Part shown: in pieces, positions 59,304 through 64,000 of the stretch
Layout of the letters: every line of letters starts with the position of its first letter
Numbering within the stretch: the first letter of the stretch is position 1
Source of the DNA: Bin87 sp034423595
GTDB taxonomy: Bacteria > Chloroflexota > Dehalococcoidia > Lucifugimonadales > UBA3495
Assembly: GCA_965207025.1 (NCBI GenBank)
Contig: OZ242258.1
Location: forward strand, 2,356,001-2,420,000
Length of the DNA: 64,000 nucleotides
Direction: 5' to 3'
The notes under the pieces: model-generated
Databases searched by the model: none
What the model was told of the DNA's origin: nothing
What the model saw: the letters and a program-made list of their open reading frames with translations, nothing else
Position numbers and translations under genes: made by a program

Positions 59304-59965
59304 ATGGCAGATAGCATCGTCGTCATCCAATGCGCCGGACGCAAGCAGCCAAATGCCGGGCATCTCCGAAACACTGACGGGCGCAAGGTGATGTTCGTCG
59401 CCAAGCCCGATGAAGCTCCAAAGGATGCTCCGTATGCCTACGCCCATCCTGATGCTGCCGACGCCTCCGGCGAGTCATGGCGTGAAAACTGCTGCAGTAC
59501 AACCGTGACCAGACAGACAACCCGCTGGGGCTATTGCCGGCGTGGCAACTCTACCAGAATCCAGCTTACGAACTGCTTTACCGGAAATGTGGGCCGGGCA
59601 ACCTATACATCCTTTCGGCGGGCTGGGGATTAATCCGGGCGGACTTCTTGACTCCGACCTATGACATCACATTCAGCAGCAGTGCAGAAAAATACCAACG
59701 CCGATACAAACGGGACCACTATAACGATTTTCGTAAGTTGCCGGATGACACTGACAAGACGGTGGTGTTCTTCGGCGGCAAAGACTACGTGGGCTTGTTC
59801 TGCAAACTGACCGGCAGGGTGCAAGGGCCGCGCTATGTACTTTACAATGCAAACAACGCCCCCAAAGCCCCGGGCTGCAAAATCAGGAAGTTTCATACCA
59901 ACATCAAAACTAACTGGCACTACGAGGCCGCCCGCACCTTCGCAGAAGGTTGCCTGGAACTGTAA
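59304..59965 (+). pseudogene. YaaA/DUF6884-like gene split by a frameshift
   Basis: The first part (59304 to about 59489) encodes MADSIVVIQCAGRKQPNAGH to SWREN; the second continues in another frame from KLLQYNRDQTDNPLGLLPAW through LYILSAGWGLIRADFLTPTYDITFS to the stop at 59965. Inserting one A in the AAAA tract at 59486-59489 restores one continuous protein of about 220 aa. The conserved LSAGWGLI region is typical of YaaA/DUF6884-like proteins linked to nucleic-acid damage or defence. Either a real inactivating mutation, a sequencing error in a homopolymer, or programmed slippage. Confidence 0.7.
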
Positions 59966-59971
59966 AGACCC

Positions 59972-60367
59972 ATGCTAACCACTGACCAAGTAACCGCTAT
60001 TTTTGATGACGCCCGCGGCGTTCATGCCGACGCGCTGCGGTTGCTGGAGGCCGGCGACGTTCGTGATGCAGCAGAAAAGGCTTGGTGCGCTACGAAGCGG
60101 GCCACCGACGCGTTGATTCTGGCGCGCACGGAAGTCGAGCCGGTAATATCCTCCGAGACCACGAGGGGGTTGAATGGACTGGCGGTAGCAGATCAGACCG
60201 TCCGACCACTGCGTCGCCGTTACTTCTCACGACAAAGCGAATTGCACGGCTCCTGTTTTTATCTGGGAGATTGTGAGCCGTTTGACGAGGTGGAGCGGCG
60301 CATCATCCAGACTGCCGACTACATCAGCGACGCCGAGCGTTTAGCCGGCTATTCCAACAATACCTGA
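59972..60367 (+). CDS. HEPN-like helical protein
   Basis: 131-aa all-helical protein. The GDVRDAAEKAWCATKRATDALILA helix resembles PaREP1/HEPN proteins, and RQSELH (Arg87-x4-His92) matches the R-x4-6-H motif of HEPN ribonucleases. HEPN domains are common in toxins, antiphage and RNA-processing systems. It starts 6 bases after the YaaA-like gene, so they are co-transcribed. A nucleotidyltransferase partner is not present. ATG 59972. Confidence 0.65.
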   Translation: MLTTDQVTAIFDDARGVHADALRLLEAGDVRDAAEKAWCATKRATDALILARTEVEPVISSETTRGLNGLAVADQTVRPLRRRYFSRQSELHGSCFYLGDCEPFDEVERRIIQTADYISDAERLAGYSNNT

Positions 60368-60386
60368 CCAAAAAGGAACACCACTC

Positions 60387-61403
60387 ATGAAACTGCTTAC
60401 TTATGACAACGGAACCGGGCCTCGCTGCGGTGTGCTGCGGGATGACGCGGTGGTGGACGTGGCGGCGCTGATCGGCTCGGAGCAGCCGCTGTCCGACGTG
60501 CGCGCACTGCTGGATACCGGGGATTCCGCAATCGAGCGGGTGGGGGACGCGCTGGCCGGCAACGTGGCCGCGCCAGCGGTGGCGCTGTCTGACGTGCGGC
60601 TGCGCGCGCCGATTCTGCAACCGCCCACGGTGCGGGACTACATCGTTTACGAGGAACACGCCACGTCGCAGGGCACGCGGCAGATTGATCCCGTATGGTA
60701 CCGGATGCCCGTGTTCTACTTCTCCAATCCGCTGGTGATCTACGGGCCGGAGGAGGACGTGCCATATCCGGCCGCGTCGGAGCAGCTGGACTATGAGCTG
60801 GAGATTGGCTGCATCATCGGGAAGGCGGGCGCCAACGTGCCGGCGTCGGAGGCCATGCAGTACGTGGCGGGGTTCTGCATCTTCAACGACTGGAGCGCAC
60901 GGGATTTGCAGTTCGACGAGATGACCTTCGGCCTGGGCCCGGCCAAGGGCAAAGACTCGGCGTCGTCAATCGGGCCGTGGATTGTGACCACCGACGAGAT
61001 TATGCCCCACATCAAAGACGGCCGGCTGGACCTGAAGTGCCACGCGCGGGTCAACGGCGACGACTGGCTGCGCGACGGCGAGACGATCAACGCCTGGTAC
61101 ACGTGGGGCGAGATAATTGAGCGGGCCGCCAAGGACAGCCGCATCGCGCCAGGCGACGTGATCGGCAGCGGCACCGTGGGCGGCGGTTCGGTGCGGGAGT
61201 CCATCCGCAAGGGCTACGAGGCGTCGCGCTGGCTGGAACCCGGCGACACCGTGGAACTGGAGGTGGAGAACATCGGAGTGCTCCGCAACACCCTGGCGCC
61301 CAGGGTCGGCGTGGATCCCAACTACGCCTATCTGCCCAACAACCCGACGGCGACGCCGGAACGGGGCACGGCTCGGGACTACCGGTACGAACGCGCACGG
61401 TAG
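60387..61403 (+). CDS. Fumarylacetoacetate hydrolase (FAH) family protein
   Basis: 338-aa, larger than the copy at 13608, with an N-terminal domain (about residues 1-75) before the catalytic fold. Metal ligands expected in LDYELEIGCIIG (Glu pair) and FCIFNDWSARD (Asp). Later IAPGDVIGSGTVGGGSV and LEPGDTVELEVENIG are family hallmarks. Probably hydrolyses or decarboxylates an acylpyruvate-like acid. It follows the HEPN gene by 19 bases but is metabolically unrelated to it. ATG 60387. Confidence 0.9.
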   Translation: MKLLTYDNGTGPRCGVLRDDAVVDVAALIGSEQPLSDVRALLDTGDSAIERVGDALAGNVAAPAVALSDVRLRAPILQPPTVRDYIVYEEHATSQGTRQIDPVWYRMPVFYFSNPLVIYGPEEDVPYPAASEQLDYELEIGCIIGKAGANVPASEAMQYVAGFCIFNDWSARDLQFDEMTFGLGPAKGKDSASSIGPWIVTTDEIMPHIKDGRLDLKCHARVNGDDWLRDGETINAWYTWGEIIERAAKDSRIAPGDVIGSGTVGGGSVRESIRKGYEASRWLEPGDTVELEVENIGVLRNTLAPRVGVDPNYAYLPNNPTATPERGTARDYRYERAR

Positions 61404-61472
61404 GAGATGGAACTCCAACCTCATGCGGGGATGGAGAGACGCGACGGGGCCATCCGGTGCGATCGCGTCATC

Positions 61473-61481
61473 ATGCTATAA
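61473..61481 (+). promoter_or_regulatory. Extended -10 promoter for tRNA-Ser
   Basis: TGC-TATAAT, a perfect -10 with extended TG, 43 bases before the tRNA. The -35 region is weak. Confidence 0.6.
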
Positions 61482-61523
61482 TACTCGTCCCCTGCGCCGG
61501 CGCAGGTCGCCGGCGTGTTGTGC

Positions 61524-61614
61524 GGAGAGGTGCCAGAGTGGACGAATGGGCGCGACTGGAAATCGCGTAGGGGTTAACCGCCTCTCGCGGGTTCGAATCC
61601 CGCCCTCTCCGCCA
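61524..61614 (+). tRNA. tRNA-Ser(GGA)
   Basis: 91-base class II tRNA. Acceptor GGAGAGG pairs with CCTCTCC (61604-61610); D arm follows; anticodon stem CGCGA/TCGCG with loop CTGGAAA, anticodon GGA at 61558-61560 (reads UCC and UCU). The long variable arm typical of Ser tRNAs and the T arm CGGGTTCGAATCCCG are present. Genomically encoded CCA at 61612-61614. Sits at the edge of the accessory segment, as integration sites often do. Confidence 0.98.
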
Positions 61615-61804
61615 TATGTTCTAAGCGAGAAAATTTGAGTAGGAAGTAGCTGACGGCCAGAGTCTCGACCGCCGAATGCCCGGCCTAACGTGCGAATTTT
61701 CCGCCAATTCAGCGGAATCAGAGGGAATCGAACCTAATCCCTTTCGGTCCGATAGTTCCGATTTCTATGGCCCATGCAATCGGGCCAAAACCAACCAAAT
61801 GAAT
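61615..61804. other. Non-coding stretch after tRNA-Ser
   Basis: No gene seen. Contains GGGAATCGAACCTAATCCC (about 61723-61741), which faintly recalls the tRNA T-arm read in reverse, but no second full tRNA end or attachment repeat can be demonstrated. Confidence 0.5.
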
Positions 61805-61866
61805 CAGCCGCAGCGACCACAACTCGCTACGGCCGGCGATTCCCCCACAACCTATTGGAGAAAATC
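61805..61866 (+). promoter_or_regulatory. Hairpin leader, copy 1 (before 35-aa gene)
   Basis: GCCGCAGCG and CGCTACGGC can pair with one internal mismatch; then a spacer and GGAGAAAATC before ATG 61867. The same pattern recurs at 61984-62047. Confidence 0.55.
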
Positions 61867-61974
61867 ATGATGAGTTTAGCACCTTTGGCAATCGGTTTCC
61901 TGACCGGCGTTGCAGTGATGGGGTTGGTTGTCTTCGCGGTCGCCGCGGCGGTGGAGGTTGCCCGCATCATCTGA
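61867..61974 (+). CDS. 35-aa single-pass membrane peptide
   Basis: A very small frame (MMSLAPLAIGFLTGVAVMGL and on to VEVARII), one hydrophobic helix. ATG 61867 follows GGAG with normal spacing, behind a hairpin leader repeated before the next gene. No family. Likely expressed, but length alone leaves doubt. Confidence 0.5.
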   Translation: MMSLAPLAIGFLTGVAVMGLVVFAVAAAVEVARII

Positions 61975-61983
61975 ACAAACAAA

Positions 61984-62047
61984 TTGGCCGCAGCGACTAG
62001 CCCCGCTACGGCCGGTGACTTAACCCAGAAGGGCATAGGAGAAAGTC
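61984..62047 (+). promoter_or_regulatory. Hairpin leader, copy 2 (before 97-aa gene)
   Basis: GGCCGCAGCGAC then CGCTACGGCCGG, matching the first leader's arms, followed by ATAGGAGAAAGTC before GTG 62048. The two leaders are homologous while the genes after them are not. Confidence 0.55.
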
Positions 62048-62341
62048 GTGAACGACGATACCGCATTCCGGCGCGAATTGGCAATCAAACTGGGCATGGG
62101 CTTAGTAGCAGCGGTGATTCTGATGAGCTACGCCAGTGGATTCGGAAAACTAGACACGATCTCTGGTTACGGACTTCTCAGCCTCCCCGTTATTGCTCTG
62201 GTAGCGGCACTCGCAGGGTCAACAGTTGTTGTGCTTACTGGCGCCGCCAATCCAGGCCGGGCCGCCATCTTCACCCGTTGGTGGTGCGTTGCCGGATGGT
62301 TGGCAATCGTATTCGGAGCATTGGCTGTAGCCGCTTTCTGA
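62048..62341 (+). CDS. Small membrane protein (about 3 helices)
   Basis: 97-aa. Short charged N-terminus (MNDDTAFRRELAIK), then hydrophobic segments at about 15-31, 43-63 and 78-97. GTG 62048 follows AGGAGAAA. Unrecognised; membrane proteins of this size are common on mobile segments. Follows a duplicated hairpin leader. Confidence 0.6.
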   Translation: MNDDTAFRRELAIKLGMGLVAAVILMSYASGFGKLDTISGYGLLSLPVIALVAALAGSTVVVLTGAANPGRAAIFTRWWCVAGWLAIVFGALAVAAF

Positions 62342-62431
62342 AGCCTGCCATTGTCTAGTTCGCATGGAAAAATGACGGGGTCTTACGGCTTGCAAGCGCT
62401 ACGCCGATGAACCGCAGGTTTGGAGTATTCG

Positions 62432-62632
62432 ATGGCTTCCAATACTGACCGCCAGTACCAGTGCAAAGACGTCCACCTTGCCGCCGATCTCATGGGCGAT
62501 CGCTGGAGATACAAGCAAAGCTTCACGCCGGACGAGATTAGAGAACTGCTGCCGGGCATCACCGACCGAAACATCGCCCTGTTGGACCACGACAACGATG
62601 GCCGTTATTGCGAGAGGAGGGTACCGGTCTAA
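62432..62632 (+). CDS. Small hypothetical protein
   Basis: 66-aa, soluble, with DVHLAADLMGDRWRYKQSFTPDEIRELLPGITDRNIALLDHD. GGAG at 62421-62424 lies 7 bases before ATG 62432. A possible weak third leader (GCGCTACGCCGATG) lies upstream. Not recognised. Confidence 0.5.
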   Translation: MASNTDRQYQCKDVHLAADLMGDRWRYKQSFTPDEIRELLPGITDRNIALLDHDNDGRYCERRVPV

Positions 62633-62695
62633 CTGGCGGAAGCTACCGTTCTTGCCATGCCAAGGTGAATCCCCTTGAAAAGGAGCAGGAAAAAG

Positions 62696-63175
62696 GTGGC
62701 GTTTCATACCATGACCATCCGCAGCAATACTGAACGGCAGTCGAGGAACCGTTGGGACAAACCGCGAACCGATATGCTAACCTACGGTGATGATAAGAAG
62801 CGCGAAGTTTTCCGGGCTGCGATGGAGCAGGCCCGCGAGGACGGCCTTTCCCTGGAAGATATGGCCAGCATGATCACTGCCGCCAAGAACGAACCGCAAC
62901 CCCCCAACGGCGTCCATCCCAATGGAGCGGAAAACGTCATCTACGAACCCGGCGAACTACCCGAGGGCCTGATTGACTTGCCCAGCGCCAGCAAGAAGTA
63001 CGGGATTAAGGTGGGTACGCTACGCCAGTGGGTGCATGTGGGCAAACTGCCGCGGCGAGGCAGGATGAGAGCCCGCGCCCCGGGCGGTGGCTATATCGTT
63101 ACCGAAGAGGCGATGATCGTGTACTGTCGGGACAACCCACGAAAACCATGGCACAAGAAGTCTCTAACGTCTTGA
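62696..63175 (+). CDS. Excisionase/MerR-type helix-turn-helix protein
   Basis: 159-aa. The C-terminal part LIDLPSASKKYGIKVGTLRQWVHVGKLPRRGR followed by GGGYIVTEEAMIVYC is a winged HTH of the excisionase (HTH_17/MerR-like) type. The N-terminal half has a helical segment (DDKKREVFRAAMEQAREDGLSLEDMASMI). GTG 62696 follows AGGAGCAGGAAAAAG; TTG 62675 and ATG 62711 are alternatives. Such proteins regulate mobile-element excision or gene expression; no integrase is visible in the window. Confidence 0.75.
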   Translation: MAFHTMTIRSNTERQSRNRWDKPRTDMLTYGDDKKREVFRAAMEQAREDGLSLEDMASMITAAKNEPQPPNGVHPNGAENVIYEPGELPEGLIDLPSASKKYGIKVGTLRQWVHVGKLPRRGRMRARAPGGGYIVTEEAMIVYCRDNPRKPWHKKSLTS

Positions 63176-63201
63176 CAAGTCCATAACGTCTAGCCTAGTC
63201 T
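63172..63201 (+). promoter_or_regulatory. Possible promoter before zinc-binding gene
   Basis: -35 TTGACA at 63172-63177 (overlapping the stop of the HTH gene) and -10 TAGTCT at 63196-63201, 18 bases apart. Transcription would start inside the following hairpin, so initiation point and hairpin interact. Confidence 0.4.
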
Positions 63202-63202
63202 T

Positions 63203-63233
63203 ACCTCCAACCCAAAAAGTTGGAGGTTTTTTT
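63203..63233 (+). terminator. Terminator hairpin that also contains a ribosome-binding site
   Basis: ACCTCCAAC and GTTGGAGGT (9-bp perfect stem) with loop CCAAAAA, then seven Ts, a textbook terminator for the HTH gene. The 3' arm carries GGAGG at 63222-63226, exactly 7 bases before ATG 63234, so the stem would hide the ribosome-binding site of the next gene. Confidence 0.85.
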
Positions 63234-63590
63234 ATGGTTCTTCTAACCGCGGCAGAGCGCCGGTCGTCTTTCCCCGTGGCCATCGCGCCAGTCAGGTTCG
63301 CGCGTCCAGACCTGGACCCCACGCCGCTGTCCGTGGTACCTCGGGACCTGCACCTGACCTACGCCCGCACCGAGCTGTGCCGCGACTGCGGCCAGGTGCC
63401 CGCGCTCAGGTCCGTGTACCCCCTGGAGTTCCGCTACCACCTGATCTCGGGTCTGATGCCCTGCTGGGCGTGTGGCCACGCCTTCTTCAAGCCGAAGAGC
63501 GCGCTGGGCTATGCCGATTCAGTTGTACGCAACCTCCGCACCGACGCGGGCGATGCCGTCAGGCCCCACGAACGCCGTCTATCCAGGTAA
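63234..63590 (+). CDS. Zinc-ribbon-like small protein
   Basis: 118-aa. Two CxxC pairs: ELCRDCGQ and MPCWACGHAFF, separated by about 27 residues, probably binding zinc. Arg-rich C-terminus. ATG 63234 lies in the T tail of the preceding hairpin, whose 3' arm supplies the ribosome-binding site. Not assigned to a family. Confidence 0.65.
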   Translation: MVLLTAAERRSSFPVAIAPVRFARPDLDPTPLSVVPRDLHLTYARTELCRDCGQVPALRSVYPLEFRYHLISGLMPCWACGHAFFKPKSALGYADSVVRNLRTDAGDAVRPHERRLSR

Positions 63591-63596
63591 CGACAA

Positions 63597-63629
63597 CGCC
63601 GCCACGGGGCTGAACTCCCCAAGGCGGCG
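63597..63629 (+). promoter_or_regulatory. Hairpin leader before 72-aa gene
   Basis: Outer stem CGCCGCC/GGCGGCG and inner GGGG/CCCC. Followed by an A-rich stretch and AAGGAGTCTAACACA before ATG 63661. Closely matches the leader at 63892. Confidence 0.75.
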
Positions 63630-63660
63630 CAAAACTGTAAAGCACAAGGAGTCTAACACA

Positions 63661-63879
63661 ATGACCACCACTACCAACCACTCCACCACCGACGCCGAAC
63701 CGGACGACGATCTCGTCGTCATCAAGCTGCTCAACGAAATGATCCTCGGCGAGCGCTGGGACCTCACCGGCTTGGGACGCGAGTACCTGCGGGAAGCACA
63801 GGCCGAGGAAACCGAGACCCTCGAACGTCTCCAGGATCGCGATGAGCGCCGCTTCAACAACATCCTGGCCAATCGGTAA
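63661..63879 (+). CDS. Small acidic hypothetical protein
   Basis: 72-aa, Thr-rich and acidic N-terminus (TTDAEPDDDLVVIKLLNEM), helical and charged C-terminus (REYLREAQAEETETLERLQD). AAGGAG sits 11 bases before ATG 63661. Could be an antitoxin-sized or DNA-mimic-like protein, but no family is recognised. Confidence 0.55.
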   Translation: MTTTTNHSTTDAEPDDDLVVIKLLNEMILGERWDLTGLGREYLREAQAEETETLERLQDRDERRFNNILANR

Positions 63880-63891
63880 CCACAAACAACA

Positions 63892-63926
63892 GCGCCGCCA
63901 GTGGGAGGGCATTCCCACTGCGGCGC
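63892..63926 (+). promoter_or_regulatory. Hairpin leader before the last gene
   Basis: GCGCCGC/GCGGCGC outer stem (7 bp) with inner AGTGGGA/TCCCACT (7 bp), 14 bp in all with one unpaired base. Then AACTCAACAGAG and CAGGAGTCTATCACA before ATG 63957. The post-stem bases resemble the leader of the NHL gene at 29518. Confidence 0.78.
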
Positions 63927-63956
63927 AACTCAACAGAGCAACAGGAGTCTATCACA

Positions 63957-64000
63957 ATGACCGCACCCAAACCCGACGCCATCAACCACTGTGTAGAGTG
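63957..64000 (+). CDS. Start of a further small gene, cut by window end
   Basis: ATG 63957 follows CAGGAG with standard spacing; first 14 residues are MTAPKPDAINHCVE. The stop is beyond the window. The shared leader suggests another cassette gene of the same segment. Confidence 0.55.
   Translation, partial: MTAPKPDAINHCVE

Noticed and set aside
61723..61745. Sequence recalling a reversed tRNA T-arm after tRNA-Ser
   Set aside because: Only a short partial match; no cloverleaf and no exact copy of the tRNA-Ser 3' end, so it cannot be called an attachment site.

Overview
The window is high-GC bacterial DNA from what looks like a chromosome of the phylum Chloroflexota, most likely the SAR202/Dehalococcoidia side. 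That assignment is inferred from gene content: a Cys-less thiolase paired with a DUF35 zinc-ribbon protein, two fumarylacetoacetase-type hydrolases, several SMP-30-like proteins, paired DUF1800/DUF1501 genes, GH15 and DM13 proteins, and many short intergenic hairpin repeats. No rRNA gene and no CRISPR array is visible. One tRNA, tRNA-Ser(GGA), is present.

Layout. 1-7.6 kb: two tandem, paralogous peptide-type ABC import operons, each a binding protein plus two permeases, with no ATPase genes. 7.6-15.5 kb: a small aspartic protease, an SMP-30 enzyme, an Asp-box beta-propeller, a Na+/solute symporter, a zinc-ribbon membrane protein and a FAH-family hydrolase, ending in about 1 kb of non-coding repeats. 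15.5-19.3 kb: a type IV restriction locus, EVE-domain McrB and nuclease McrC with two tiny membrane-protein genes between them. 19.3-24.8 kb: two Uma2-family nucleases, queA, folD, a cobalamin-binding-type protein and a Rieske protein. 24.8-30.7 kb: a secreted protein with 17 plant-type leucine-rich repeats, then a probably strongly expressed DUF1800-DUF1501-NHL operon. 30.8-38.5 kb: ornithine carbamoyltransferase, a CocE-type hydrolase, a TPP-riboswitch-controlled thiG-thiE-thiS operon, a hicAB toxin-antitoxin pair whose toxin gene has no usual start codon, ridA and an MFS transporter whose N-terminus appears frameshifted. 38.6-43.3 kb: groES-groEL, an FmdB protein and a two-component system. 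43.3-52.1 kb: mixed metabolism, including a Mo-cofactor protein, CopD-like, SDR, SirB1-like, DM13, GH15, SMP-30 and GMC oxidoreductase. 52.2-56.4 kb: a DNA-repair run yebC-ruvC-ruvA-uvrB. 56.4-61.4 kb: thiolase and DUF35, then a compact cluster (hypothetical, GIY-YIG-like nuclease, frameshifted YaaA/DUF6884-like gene, HEPN-like gene), then another FAH hydrolase. 61.5-64 kb: tRNA-Ser followed by an accessory segment of very small genes, several preceded by a GC-rich RNA hairpin and a strong ribosome-binding site, and including an excisionase-like HTH protein.

The most interesting parts are the McrBC locus with embedded membrane proteins, the GIY-YIG/YaaA-like/HEPN cluster, and the hairpin-leader gene cassettes downstream of tRNA-Ser. 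The last share a leader design with the host NHL-protein gene and include a hairpin that combines a terminator shape with a hidden ribosome-binding site. Several intergenic repeat families (a GTAGGGGCGA hairpin, a GGATTCCCGC hairpin, a CCCTCACCCC/GGGGAGAGG element and others) punctuate the whole window, and some supply the ends of coding sequences.
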